In this document: piece after piece, positions 1 to 11,130 of the stretch
Layout: every line of letters begins with the position of its first letter
How positions within the stretch are numbered: the first letter of the stretch is position 1
Assembly: GCA_963575745.1 (NCBI GenBank)
Contig: CAUYUJ010018862.1
Location: forward strand, 110,001-174,000
Length of the DNA stretch: 64,000 bases
DNA from: Prorocentrum cordatum
Taxonomy: Eukaryota > Sar > Dinophyceae > Prorocentrales > Prorocentraceae
Direction of reading: 5' to 3'
Made by a program: the position numbers and the translations under genes
Notes under the pieces: model-generated
Told to the model about the DNA's origin: nothing
The model's database searches: none
The model's input: the letters and a program-made list of their open reading frames with translations, nothing else

Positions 1-395
1 ACTACAGCACCACTACCACAATACCAGTACCACAACACCACAACACCGCTACCACAACACCACAACACCGCTACCACAATACCACAGCCACAACACCACA
101 ACACCGCTACCACAACACCACTACCACAGCACCACTGCCACTACCGCAACACTACTTCCTACTAACAACTCAACAACACTACCAACACCACACCACTAAC
201 ACAACACTACCAACACCACACCACTAACACAGCACACCACTACCAACACCACACCACCAGCACAGCATACAGCACAACCCGCCACTACCAACACCACCAC
301 TAACACATCATTACCAACACCACACCACTAACACAGCACAGCGACAACCACACCACTAACACAGCACTACTACCACGTTGGTTCCAGATGGGAGT
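1..395. repeat. AC-rich minisatellite
   Basis: Degenerate tandem repeats built from words such as CACCACTACCA, ACAACACCACAACACC and CACTAACACAGCA. The strand is almost free of G. No coding signal or start context is visible; the array begins outside the window. Confidence 0.85.
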
Positions 396-590
396 TACTG
401 TGGCCACTTTTGCATGCGCGGGAGTGCATTCCCTAAGGGTTGCGAATCTCTCCAGATCTAACATGAGATACCTTTACATATTACTTTTCATTGAGCGGCC
501 TGCGCGGGCCACAGTAACTCCCATCCCGCCGCGCGACGGGCCACACTAACACCCGACGGGCCACACTAACACCCAACGGGCCACAGTAAC
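387..590. repeat. 19-bp perfect inverted repeat plus 20-bp tandem repeat
   Basis: GATGGGAGTTACTGTGGCC at 387-405 is perfectly complementary to 507-525, about 100 bp away. The right arm runs into three tandem copies of a 20-bp unit containing GACGGGCCACACTAAC (535-590). A foldback remnant is possible; no gene is seen. Confidence 0.7.
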
Positions 591-599
591 AACCGGTCG

Positions 600-1450
600 C
601 GGGAGGCAGAGGGGGGGGAGCCGAGGGAGGGAGGATGCGAGCAGCTGCGCAGGCAGGCGCAGGTGGGAGGCGAAGCGGGCCGCCTGACGACGAAGCGTGC
701 GAGCCGACAGACAAGAGAGCGCGCGGACGAGCCAACATGCGTGCGAAGCGCGGATGACCAGCACGGCACGCTCCGGGAACGAGACTTCTTCGGGTGCGGA
801 GATCGGGGGCACATCTTCGAGCCAGCGTGAGCGCCTCGAGGCGCACCTTCGGGCCGCGCTGTGGCGATCTCCGGGCGGGCACCTGCCCGGAGGGCGGCCC
901 CTCCTTCGAGGGCGTGGGCGGCAGCACGTGCGGGGGCACTCCCCGCCAGCGGGCCGAACCGGGTGGGCCCTGATGCCAGAGCGCACGGTGCGCATCTGGC
1001 AGGAGAAGGCGTGCGGATCGACGGCAATTGGTGGAGCGAGCGCCCACCAGCGAGACTCATGCTCTGTCAATAAGAACGGGCCTATAGTATATGCAAGGCG
1101 TTGTGCTCGCCTTGCTTCTGGCCAAGCACGCCAAACAAAAAAACAGATGCGGCTCTTTAATATCGCGGAGGGCCTAAACCGAGAGATGGGACATCTGCGG
1201 GAGCCTCGTGGGTCCCCGCACGCTCGCAGCAACCCCGACATTTTACGACTTGGATGGGCACACTCAGCCTGCTCGGCCCTACTTCCACGATCTGGCGACA
1301 TGGCCCCCAATGGTCCGAATGTTTGCGTTTGCGACACAGCCTGAAAGCCGCGCGATCAAAATCCAATCAACCATGCCAAAAGGAAAACGGAATCCTTATC
1401 CCCCTCATCAGGCCTTACCTACACAGAAGAAACAACGGCATAACATAAAC
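600..1450. other. GC-rich stretch, no gene recognised
   Basis: Several frames are open on both strands but they overlap one another and show no recognisable domain. The plus frame at about 697-1080 has a moderately GC-rich third position and might be an exon fragment; this is too weak for a gene call. Confidence 0.4.
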
Positions 1451-1587
1451 TTTTGGCGCTCCGCACGGATTTCTTGGATCTGCGCTGGACCTCCTCCCTG
1501 GCGCGCGGAGCTCGCCAGGGGCGGCGCCAGAGGCGCCGCCAGGGGGGCCCAGGCGCCGATCCAAGAAATTCGCGCGGAGCGCCAAAA
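1451..1587. mobile_element. 137-bp foldback (MITE-like) element
   Basis: The 30-bp termini begin TTTTGGCGCTCCGC and are inverted copies of each other (1451-1480 and 1558-1587) with two mismatches. The interior is GC-rich and itself partly palindromic (GGCGGCGCC ... GGCGCCGCC). There is no coding capacity and no convincing target duplication. The size and structure fit a non-autonomous inverted-repeat element; no related transposase is in the window. Confidence 0.6.
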
Positions 1588-1794
1588 AACCATGTTTATG
1601 CCGCATTGTCTTCTTCGAGTGCACTCGCCGTGAAAACGGCTGTCATGCGATGAGTGTTAGAATCGAGATGCCCATTCTCAGTCATACTGGCGTCAGGCAG
1701 CGTATGGTAAACGCATAATACACCGGAGCCACGGGCTCGGAACAGGAAGCCAGTGACAAAAGGGCGGTGTGGCATGCCCACAACATTCTCGGGG

Positions 1795-1970
1795 GCGTCC
1801 AAGAGGGGGGCATCCAAGAAGGGGGGTCGCAATTCATGGCCGGCGGCATGTGCTCGGCCCAGGGGGAGGCTGGGGACGTATTGAAATAAGAAGAGGCGCA
1901 ATGAAATCTGGGGAGATATCATGGCCCCCGCCATGATATCCCCCCCCAGTCATAACCCCCCTCTTGGCCG
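1795..1970. repeat. Dispersed repeat, copy 1, with hairpin
   Basis: This stretch matches 22238-22432 over roughly 180 bp, with shared blocks such as CATGTGC-CGGCCCAG, AATAAGAAGAGGCGC and ATATCATGGCCCCCGCCATG. It contains a hairpin with 16-bp arms at 1910-1925 and 1930-1945, a CCCC loop and one mismatch. No gene is seen. Confidence 0.7.
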
Positions 1971-2525
1971 CCCCAGACATTCAGCACATCAGCAATCGCC
2001 ACAACTTTCCGGGCGAAGCTGGCATGTGCAGAGAATTGTGGGGAGATCCCTATCAAGTGCTGCAACAAAAAGGCGACGGGCAACCGTGCTGCTCACCATG
2101 GTTTCAGTGAGCATGCACTTGGTTGCATTGGCGCAGCGCTCTCTTGTAGACAAACCACAAGCCCAGTATCTCTATGCAGCGATGGGCCCGAGTAGGACAG
2201 TTCATACATTGCCGAATGGTACCTGCGCGCGCAACCCTGGTTTCCGAGCAAGAATGAGTACCAGACGCCTCGTAAACAAATGCGATGCTTACAAGCCGCC
2301 GCCTAACGTAGCAAATCCCTTATCTAAACTGACCTGGGCCTTGTCGACACTACGCCGAAGCTAACCCGACCCACGAAATCTAGCGTGACCAATGGCTCGG
2401 CGATATCAGTGTGTCACGCGCGGGCGCTGTAGCACATGATGCAACATAATGGGGCGACACAGCAACATGCAATGCAAAAGTGCCAATTGTATCACTAATC
2501 ACTAATCCCTCTTCGTCTCCAGAGA
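1971..2525. other. No gene recognised
   Basis: Unique-looking sequence of mixed composition. Short open frames exist on the plus strand but show no domain, no repeat-free coding signature and no splice context I would trust. Confidence 0.5.
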
Positions 2526-3475
2526 AGGATCTGGCCGGCGCTAAAGCGAGAGCAACTTTCGTAATCATGCATGAGGCCAGCGCTGAAGCGAGATCTCAGT
2601 CATGGATGTGGCCGGCGCTGAAGCGAGAGCAACTTTCGCAATTCTAGATGTGGCCGGCGTTGAGGCGAGAGCATCTTTCGCAAACGTGGATTTGGTTGGC
2701 GCTGAGGTGACAACAACACTCGCAATCATCGATGTTGCCGACGCTGAGGCGAGAGCAACTTTCGCAATCGTGGGCGTGGCCGGCGCCGAGGCGAGAGCAA
2801 TTTTCGCAATCGTGGATGCTGCGGGCGCCGAGGCGAGAGCAACACATCTGCAATCATGGATGTGGCTGGTGTCGAGGCGAGAGCAACGGTCGCAATCGTG
2901 GATGCGGCTGGCGCTGAGGCGACAGCAGCCGTCGTGTCGTGGATGGCAGCATTCGCAATCAGGGATGTGGCCAGGGTTGAGGCCAACACAAAATCAACAT
3001 ATTGGATGTGGCCACTGGTGATCCGAAAACATCCGTCGTAGTCGTGGGCGAGGAGTCCCACTACACACAAGACCGGGCTCTAGCGCAACCAGTAGCACCA
3101 CTGAGACGGGCAAGGCCTGCGCCAAGGCCAGAACGACATGCTCAATGAAGGGTGTTGACGGCGCCTAGGCGACAGCCACATTTTCAGTCCGAGATCTGGC
3201 CAGCGCTAAGGCGAGAACGCCGTGCTCAATGAAGGATGTCGCCAGCGCCTAGGCGGTAGCAGCACTTGCAATCAGACACTTGGCTGGCGCCAAGGCGAGA
3301 GAACGATATCCTTAATGAAGGACGTAGCTGGCGCCTCAGCGGCAGCAACATTTTCAATCGGAGATGTGGCCCACGTTCAAGTGAGAACAACACGCTCAAT
3401 AAAAGATGTCGCCGGCGCCTAGGCGGCAATAACGTTTTCAATCAGAGATGTGGCCCACGCACCAGCCAGAGCATC
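2526..3475. repeat. 42-bp minisatellite (14-codon unit) and diverged 84-bp continuation
   Basis: From about 2600 the unit is 42 bp, typified by GATGTGGCCGGCGCTGAGGC followed by GAGAGCAACTTTCGCAATC. On the plus strand it stays open for about eight units and would encode 14-residue repeats like DVAGAEARATFAI. From about 3140 the units diverge, contain TAG codons and pair up into ~84-bp blocks. Both strands are partly open, so coding is doubtful. Confidence 0.8.
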
Positions 3476-3479
3476 TTTC

Positions 3480-4010
3480 CGAGACAAGCGTGTCGCCAGA
3501 ATGCAGGTGTCACGCCCATTCCGCCGAGCCTGGCTCGGTGTCACCGAGGTCTGGGTTTCGTTAGGTGGGTAGTCCATGTTAGGGTGTGGGGGCTCGTGTG
3601 ACTGTTGGATTGATCATACTTTCTACTGCGTTGCATGATGTTCTCGTGATGAAATTGCGATATTGCTGTCCTCGTTGGAACGGCGACCATTCGTTCATGT
3701 CCGCACGCGAATATGCTCGTGGCGTGTGCATCTACAAGACCACGCATCTGCAACTACTACATCTCAACCAGTGATATATGCAAACGGCCACTTGAACGCA
3801 CGCACTATCGTATCCGCACAATTATGTCTGATCTTATCGTCGCGTGCGGGCAGCTTCCACGCTCACTCAGAGCCTTCGGTCTATTTTCAGACACCCAGAT
3901 AGATACACATATGATGGTCCAACACCTCAAGATAACACACTGCATGATGCGTTACTTGCCATATTGAACATGAAGCGCACATTGACATTGGGGCTGGTAG
4001 GATCTAGCTT
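3480..4010. other. No gene recognised
   Basis: Mixed-composition sequence between two minisatellites. Small overlapping open frames on both strands have no recognisable domain. Confidence 0.5.
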
Positions 4011-4029
4011 GTAGGATGTTCGGGGCAAG

Positions 4030-5110
4030 CGATCTTGGCGACGACGACCCAAGACAAAGACCTAGTCTGGGACAGGCAAAATCGGTGACGGCCCAAAACA
4101 ATCAACAATCGGCCGGTCGGGATTGGTCGGAGCAAGCGAGATCAACGATAATCCAGGGCGCAAGGCCAGTCGGAAACAGTCGAGGCTGGCTGGGGCCACG
4201 GTCTGCTTTGGGCTACTCGAGGCAAACGAAATCGGCGACAGCCCAGGGCAAAGTGCTGGTTTGGGCTAGTCGGAGAAGGTGAAATCGGCGACGATCCAGG
4301 GCAGGGGGACAGTCGGAGCCAGCCAAGGCTACTTGGGGCAAGCGAAGTCCCCGACAACTCAAACAAGGGAGCAGTTGGATCCATTCGGGGCAGAGCAGGC
4401 GAAATCGACGACATCCAAAGCTAATTGGGGCTAGTCGAAGTTGTTCGTGGCAAGCGGAATCGACGACAACCTGCAACAATGTGGCAATCGTGGACTCGCA
4501 AGCGCAAGTGCAAGCTAAGTCAGCATCAACTGAAAGCAAGGAGCTGGTTGCGGCTAGCCAGGGGAAACGACATCGGCGACAACTCCAAACACGGTTGTAG
4601 TCGAACCTCGTCGGGCCAAAAGAAAGCAGCAGCACTCCTGTGCAGGGGTCTGCTCAGAGCTAGCCAGGGCGAGCAACGCCTGCGAGAACTTGAGGCAACG
4701 GTCTACTCAGGGCTGGCCGAAGCAGCGAAGGCAAAAGGCCAGTCGAGGCCCTCCGCGGCAAGCGACATCGAAGACAACGCAAGCAGTGCGCAAGCTGGGC
4801 GCATGGGGGGAGACTCCACGGCAGGCGCAGTCGGCAGCAGCTCGTGGCACGGGGGCTGGTCGAGGCAGGCGAGCACGAAGAACGGCCCACGCAACAAGCT
4901 AGACACAACTAGGCGGGCAAGCGAAATCGGCGGGCCAGTCGGGAGGAGCGACATCGTTGACACACGAAGACAAGTCAGGGCCAATCAGGAAAGGCGAGCT
5001 GGGGGACAACCCATGGCAACGGGCTACGCCCAAAGCAAAGGACTGGCCAGAACTAGTCGGGGCCAGTCTGGGCATCTGGGTCTGCTCAGGCCTGTTGGGG
5101 CAGGCGATCG
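4030..5110. repeat. ~60-bp degenerate minisatellite
   Basis: Repeated words GGCGAAATCGGCGACAA, CAGGGCAAG and GGGGCTAGTCGAAG recur at roughly 55-65 bp spacing through the whole interval. Long frames across it on both strands are by-products of the repeat. Confidence 0.75.
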
Positions 5111-6540
5111 TTACACATTTTTTTGGGTCAGATGAGCAACCTTATAGTGCAAACGCAGTTTGGATAATCATCCTGTGCACGAAATGTGCTTGAGGTCTGC
5201 TGCAGGCGTTGCCAACTCTGTACAGGCCCGATGGGCTTGAGACCCGATTGCCACCGCGCAGCTGATCCTGTAGAGTGAGCAGCGTTGGTGAGACAGCTTA
5301 TCCAAACTCGATTGCCAACGTAGTTTGCAACATTAGTGTGGGAGCGCTGGACGGCGATTTTTCGAGAAAGGGTTCCAGGGTCTCGCGGCGGATGGAAGGC
5401 CGACCATGCGACCATGGGAATATCGGCTGCCACCTACCTGTCCTCAGCCGAAGACAGGAGTGTGCCAGTCTCTGGCCTGATGATGCCATCGCTCATCCAG
5501 TGCTCCTGCCTTAGTCCTCGATCTGCGGATCTGCCTGGCAATGTGCTGCTCACTCCACAAGCTGCGTGCTTGAACTTGCAAAGCCCTATCCTGAACATAG
5601 GCATGCAACGAGTGCTTCCACGTTCCGTGTGTTACAGAACACAATGATATAAACAGTCAGTGCCTGCGCTGAGCGCAGCAAGGTGCCCAATGGCAGTTCG
5701 GAAGAAGGCGACCTCTTCCAGAAAGGACGGACATGTCAGGATGATAATGAGAAGGACGAGGATGATGATATGGAAGGGGACGTGGGACTCCAAACAATAC
5801 TATGCAAGGTTCACTTACCAACACGGCCGAAGCCTACGAACTAACAGGCGTAGCACGTAGACAAGCCAGCAGATGAGGTGAACGAGGAAGAGGATGACAA
5901 GGAAAAGGGGGATCGACATGGGCAGAAATACTGGCAGCGAGGACAATGACAAGGAGGAAGCTCCCCACACCCGTCCCAAACCTGGCTCTGCAATGACCTG
6001 GAGAGCACCCAGTTTCGAAAAGACTACTGACGAGTACTACGCCGTCCTCTTCTTCCTCCTTTTGTTCCTCCTGCTGCTGCTCACGTTGCTGCTTCTCCTT
6101 CTTCTGCTCCTGCTCCTGCTCTTCTTCCTGTCTCCCTCCTCTCAGATTTCCTCCCTTCTCCATCCTCTCTTCTCTTCCGACTCGCCTTCTCCGATGTTCC
6201 TCCCTCCCCCTCCTCTGCACAATCACTCGGTCTGCATGCCACCGGGTTCACTGGGACTCCCACGTATTGTGTTTTTCTACTCAGGACGCCCTCAGGGTGA
6301 CCGAGAATGTTCCCTGACCAGATCGTCCATGGTCGCCCGAAACGGCATTCTCGCCTCAGCGCCTGCCAGACTCGCCCAAGACGCTGAGAATGAGGAGCGC
6401 AATACGCCAAGAAATCTTGCGCGAAGAAATCCAGGGGCATATCTCCAGTCGATGTTAAGACCGTAAGGTGTCCCAGTGCCATGAGGGTAATCAGAAACTT
6501 CAGTGTGGCATCTGCTGGCAGGCCAACTGCTGGTTTGGTG
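5111..6540. other. No gene recognised; pyrimidine-rich patch at 6040-6220
   Basis: Low-complexity TCC/TTC-rich sequence lies at about 6040-6220. The rest is mixed sequence without a recognisable gene. Confidence 0.5.
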
Positions 6541-6554
6541 TGCGCACTGAAGCA

Positions 6555-6609
6555 GAGGGAGGAGGACGAGGAGGAGGGGAAGAAGGAGGAGGAGGAGGAT
6601 GAGGAAGAG

Positions 6610-6641
<32 letters not shown>

Positions 6642-6966
6642 TGAGGAGGAGGACGAGGAGGAGGAAGAAGAGGAAGAGGAGGAGGAGGAGGGCGAGGGCG
6701 GAGGGAGGAGGGAGGAGGAAGGAGCGAGGAGCAAGGAGCGGGGAGGGAGGAGGGAGGAGGGAAGAGGAAGAAGGAGGGCGGAGGAAAGAGGGAGGAGGGA
6801 GGAGGAGGGAGGGAGGAGGGAGGAGGAGAGAGGGAGGAGGGAGAGGAGGAGGAGGAGGAGGAGGAGGAGGAGAGGAAGGAGGAGGAGGAGGAGGAGGAGG
6901 AGGAGGAGGAGGGGGAGGAGGAGGAGGAGGAGGAGGAGGAGGAGGAGGAGGAGGAGGAGGAGGAGT
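6555..6966. repeat. (GGA/GAG)n purine tract
   Basis: About 400 bp of nearly pure GGA/GAG triplets with occasional A or C interruptions. It opens long poly-Glu/Arg and poly-Ser/Pro frames that are not genes. Confidence 0.95.
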
Positions 6967-7439
6967 AATGAATAAAAATGAAAAAAAAAGAGAAACAAAA
7001 GGGCCGGATGATCAACAGGAACAGGAAGGAGGGAGGGGAGGAGGAGGAGGAGGAGGAGCAGGATGCAGAGCACGCAGGGAGGGCGGAGGAAGGGAAGCAG
7101 GAGGCAGGGACGGCAGCGGACGAGCAGCAGGAGGGCGAGCGGAGAAGCGGAGTAGGATGCAGGAGCGAAGGAAGAGGACGCGACTCAGTGCAAAGGGGGG
7201 CAAAATGAGCAGCCCTGGCCGGCGCGCGGCGCCCAAAGCGCCGCCGCTGGCCCGCCGCCGCCGGCCCTCCCCGCGCACGGGGCGCGCCGGCACCTTCAGG
7301 GCTGCGGCGTCCGGGGCCGCGGCTTCGGCACGGCACCTGCGGCTGCCGCGGCCCCGCGCCCCGCCCCGTGCCCGCACTGTTTCGCCCCGTCTCTCCCGCT
7401 TTGCCCCCCTCCCCTCACCTCCCCCCTCCGCTTGCGCAA

Positions 7440-7731
7440 GAAGGGGGGGGTGGTGAGGAGGGGGAGGAGGAGGAGGAGGAGGAGAGGAGGAGGAGGAGGA
7501 GGAGGAGGAGGAGGAGGAGGAGGAGGAGGAGGAGGAGGAGGAGGAGGAGGAGGAGGAGGATGAGGAGGAGGAGGAGGAGGAGGAGGGCGGAGGAGGAGGA
7601 GGAGGAGGAGAGGAGGAGGAGGAGGAGGAGGAGGAGGAGGAGGAGGAGAAGGAGGAGGAGGAGGAGGAGGGGGAGGAGGAGGAGGAGGAGGAGGAGGAGG
7701 AGGAGGAGGGGGAGGGAGCATGAGCAAAACG

Positions 7732-7806
<75 letters not shown>

Positions 7807-7860
7807 GTGATGATGGTGATGAGGATGAGGATGAGGAGGAGGAGGAGGAGGAGGAGGAAC
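7440..7860. repeat. (GAG)n followed by (GAT)n
   Basis: Triplet GAG/GGA repeats run to about 7720 and switch to GAT repeats at 7734-7828, then back to GAG. Frames across this stretch translate to homopolymers. Confidence 0.95.
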
Positions 7861-8475
7861 GCGGGCGTGAAACGCGCGTCCGAATCCCACAGAAGCGGCA
7901 AGGTTGGTGTAGCAGAAAATACGGTTTACATGTAGGCTCTCTAATCGGCCACGCGTCCGGGACAAATATTAACAAAAACGTAGGCGTGCTCTGTGATCGG
8001 CCCCGAAGTCGTGATAGAAATTAACAACATCCGCCGAGCCTTCGGCGTGTGTGAGACGCTGTCGCCTGCCCTGGGCCTGGTCTTGCCGCCCGCCACTGGT
8101 GCCGATGTCTTGATGGCTCCGCCCGCACCCACTCCGGGGTTGGGCAACCATCCGGCCATGATACTGACCGTCACGCACCCTTTTTACCCGGGATATCCAT
8201 CCATCCCTGCACTGGGCCATGCCGCCGCTGGCCCGCTGACGCAGCAGCCGCCGCGGGCTCGCCGGCGGGACTGGCCGCGCCGCTCGTTCGGGGAACGATC
8301 CGTCCCCCCCTGAGCCGCTCCCTCCGTCCGCCCCTTTTTCGGCCGCGCCCCCCCCCCCCCCTCCTCCTCTTGCTTGGTGGCACAATTCGCTCGAACGGCA
8401 TCCCCGTTTAGGCATCCCGTCGCCAGCGCAGACGTCCCCTGTCTAGCCGCCGACGCAAAAAAAGTGTGAGACGCT

Positions 8476-8518
<43 letters not shown>

Positions 8519-8840
8519 GTCCCAAGATAAGAAGGAACGAACAGAGAAAAGAAACATCGTAGTTAAGCCGATTGCATCCAATTTCTCCACTCCCTGGCGG
8601 GGGAGGTGCAGGAGGGGGGTAGGGGAGGGGCCCCGGGTCAGATTGCCGCCCCCCCTGGGGGTCCTGGCAGGTCCTGGGGGGGGGGTCCTCTCGTGGGCAG
8701 GGGGACAATGGGGGCACCCCATCCGGGCGGCTCGCCAGAGGGTATGGGCCCCGGGGGGGTGGACAAGGGGGACAAGGGGGACAAGGGGGAGGAGGGGCAA
8801 GGGACAAGAGGGGCAAGGGGGTGGACAGGGGGGACAACAG
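7861..8840. other. No gene recognised; (TCG)n at 8474-8514, G-rich block at 8590-8840
   Basis: Contains fourteen-odd tandem TCG triplets at 8474-8514 and a G-run-rich stretch with repeated GGGGGACAAG words near 8760-8810. I see no gene. Confidence 0.6.
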
Positions 8841-8848
8841 ATTCCATC

Positions 8849-8884
8849 CTCCTCCTCCTCCTCCTCCTCCTCCTCCTCCTCCTC
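8849..8884. repeat. (CCT)n microsatellite
   Basis: Twelve tandem CCT triplets. Confidence 0.95.
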
Positions 8885-9571
8885 CCGGAGGACCCGCCTG
8901 AAGGGGGGGGTGGATCCCAGCGGGTCCTGGAGGTGGGCGCCGGCGGGGCTCCAGGGGGGGGGGTCCAGCCTTCAGGGTCGGCGGCGCTGGCTGAGAGGCC
9001 TTCGCAGTACACCCTGCGAAATGCTTAAGAAATCATGGGTTAAGAAACTCAGAGTCTCAGAATTCGAATAAAAACCCAGAACTTTTATCAAAATCTTAGG
9101 ATTTACATTGAAACATTAAGAATAATCGAGACTCTCGCCGAAAACTTAAGTTTTCTTAAACATCGCCTACGGTGTATGGCCCCCCTCTCGGAGGGGAGTT
9201 GGGGAGGTGACGACCGGAGCAACGAAAGTGGCGCGAATTCGGTGCCACGCCATCTCTCCGAGGATGGGCTGGCGCCCCCCAGAACCTACGTGCATTTGCG
9301 TGCGGGTGGGCCGGCACACCCAAGCCTGTCTTGCGCACGTGGCCGCAACTCCGCCTCCCGGCGGCCATCGAAGATACTTGAAGGGGGGGTTGTAGCAATT
9401 TCGGATAGGTTATGGTGGGGTTGACGGGGTAAGCTCTCAACAAAATTACCAGTGATATTTACTGCCTGGCTGTGTGACTGATTGAGCATCTGGGCAAGAA
9501 ACGGACAATGCGGGAACCGATCGACGCGTGCAAAGCTCCAGTGCCCCTCTGTCGCAGAGTGTTCTCTTCAT

Positions 9572-9591
9572 GTAGCCGTTCGTGGCTCAAG
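9572..9591 (+). other. DinoSL-like string, copy 1
   Basis: Reads GTAGCCGTTCGTGGCTCAAG. The known dinoflagellate leader has GTAGCC, then ATTTT, then GGCTCAAG; here the two ends match and the centre differs and is one base longer. It is not followed by a GT donor, so it does not look like a spliced-leader RNA gene. Confidence 0.4.
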
Positions 9592-9799
9592 TTGTTCGTG
9601 AGGCCAGGTGAGAACTTCTGATTGACAGAGAGAGGAGGCGCGCTGAGAGGGCGAAGACCAGCCTCTCAGCACGAGAGGACTGATTGAGCATAGAGGCGGT
9701 GCTGGTCTCTGAAGGCCCCGAAGCTTAAACGGGCAATGCGGGGACCGGTCGACGTGTCCAAGATTCCCGTGCCCCTCTGCGGCAGAGTGTTCTCTCTCT

Positions 9800-9819
9800 G
9801 TAGCCGTGCGTGGCTCAAG
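9800..9819 (+). other. DinoSL-like string, copy 2
   Basis: Reads GTAGCCGTGCGTGGCTCAAG, the same motif in the second duplicated block, 228 bp downstream of the first. A relic or a chance match fixed by the duplication are both possible. Confidence 0.4.
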
Positions 9820-9918
9820 TTGTTCTTGAGGCCGCTTGAAAATAACAGCTGAACAGCGACGTAGGGCTGGGCATAGCATATCAAATGTACAACATGTACT
9901 GGGCACCCCTGTTGATGA

Positions 9919-11130
9919 CTACTTTCGAGCAGTCGGGGGCTTGAGGCAACTGAGGAAGCGACCCACGCTGAGAAACCAAGCAGAGGGGGCTGTGTGCACA
10001 CAAAGTGCCCCCCCCCCCCGCTGCGTGCTCCGCGGGGCTGCTCGTCCTCGCGCCGCTGCCCAGGAAGCTCTCCCCGCCTGCTCCCGCTGGCGGTGGCCGC
10101 CGCGCTGGAAGGTGGCGTCCGCCAACCTCTTCGACGCCCCGGAAGCTGCCTCTTCCTCTGCGCTGGCCCGCCCAGCTTTCGCCCGAGCCGCGGTCTTCTC
10201 CCCGGCCGTGAGGGGGCGCAGAAGCCGCGGGCCCGCCTGATGCCCCTGGCGGGACAGCATGGGCGAAAAAGGCTGCGTGCTGATCAGGTCGTCCGCCCGC
10301 CCGCTTCGGCCGATGCCTACGTGGCCCGCGGGGGCCATGGGCGTGCGGGGCGTCGTGCGCGCGCCCAGGAGGTCGATGATGGCCTGCGGCAGACCGGCGC
10401 CGGTGACGCAGTGGGCCGGGGCGGCGGAATGCGGGACGCGCGGGGATGCCGCGCGCCTCGCCGTGGCCGTGCAGCCGGGACCGCGATCCCAAGGCGCCTG
10501 CTTCACTGTCGCGGGAGGAGGAGGGGGGAGGAGGGGGGAGGAAGAGGAGGAGGAGGAGGAGGAGGAGGAGGAGGAGGAGGAGGAGGAGGAGGAGGAGGAG
10601 GAGGCGGAGGAGGAGGAGGAGGAGGAGGAGGAGGAGGAGGAGGAGGAGGAGGAGGAGGAGGAGGAGGAGGAGGAGGAGGAGGAGGAGGAGGAGGAGGAGG
10701 AGGATCGAGGAGGAGGAGGAGGTGGAGGAGGAGGAGGAGGAGGAGGAGGATCGAGGAGGAGGATCGAGGAGGAGGAGGAGGAGGAGGAGGAGGATCGAGG
10801 AGGAGGAGGAGGAGGATCCCAGCCCGTCGCGGCCCCCAGGGCGTGCCTGCAGGCTCCCGCCTCGGCGCTCCCCGTGGCGGCGGCCCGCGCTCGCGTCCCG
10901 TCGGAGGTCGGGGTCGGGGGCGCGCCCGAAACGCCGCCCGTCCTGTCCACGGTGTGCGCGAGCCAAGTCCGCCTGGCGCTGGCGAGCGACTCCTTCGACC
11001 TGCGCGCGTCGTCCCGGGCGAGGCGGACGTCGCGCGCCGCCGCCCAGAGCTGCTTCCTAGCACTGGCTGCTGCGTTCGCTGCCCGCAGCGGCGGTCTCCA
11101 GCCCTTCGGGGCGTTGTGCGGGTGAGCGGA
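9919..11130 (-). CDS. Candidate coding segment split by a (GGA)n tract
   Basis: One minus-strand frame is open across the interval. On both sides of the simple repeat it shows a coding-like signature: third codon positions are about 90% G/C while first and second positions are clearly lower. The upstream part (about 10830-11120) is Ala/Arg-rich and probably helical (for example KQLWAAARDVRLARDD). The downstream part (about 9960-10420) includes GLPQAIIDLLGAR and PLTAGEKTAARAKAG. Between them the frame reads poly-Ser/Pro from the triplet repeat. No domain is recognised, and the start and any introns are unknown. It could be two exons with the repeat in an intron, a gene with an expanded Ser tract, or a gene relic. 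Confidence 0.3.
   Translation of the reverse strand, partial: SAHPHNAPKGWRPPLRAANAAASARKQLWAAARDVRLARDDARRSKESLASARRTWLAHTVDRTGGVSGAPPTPTSDGTRARAAATGSAEAGACRHALGAATGWDPPPPPPRSSSSSSSSSSILLLDPPPPPPPPPPPPPPRSSSSSSSSSSSSSSSSSSSSSSSSSSSSSSSSSASSSSSSSSSSSSSSSSSSSSSSPLLPPPPPATVKQAPWDRGPGCTATARRAASPRVPHSAAPAHCVTGAGLPQAIIDLLGARTTPRTPMAPAGHVGIGRSGRADDLISTQPFSPMLSRQGHQAGPRLLRPLTAGEKTAARAKAGRASAEEEAASGASKRLADATFQRGGHRQREQAGRASWAAARGRAAPRSTQRGGGALCVHTAPSAWFLSVGRFLSCLKPPTARK
10512..10817. repeat. (GGA)n with GATCGA interruptions
   Basis: Nearly pure GGA triplets, interrupted several times by GATCGA in the second half, which makes a higher-order pattern of short GGA blocks. Confidence 0.95.

Larger units (their letters stand above)
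9474..9840. repeat. Two-copy direct duplication with spliced-leader-like strings
   Basis: A block at about 9500-9605 recurs at about 9730-9838 (offset 228 bp) with shared words GTGCCCCTCTG, GCAGAGTGTTCTCT and GTGGCTCAAGTTGTTC. Each copy carries a GTAGCC ... GGCTCAAG string resembling the dinoflagellate spliced leader. No gene follows directly. Confidence 0.75.

Noticed and set aside
6081-7965. Long open frames (200-330 codons) over GGA/GAT tracts
   Set aside because: They translate to homopolymers (Ser, Leu, Glu, Arg, His, Pro) and are open only because the triplets contain no stop.
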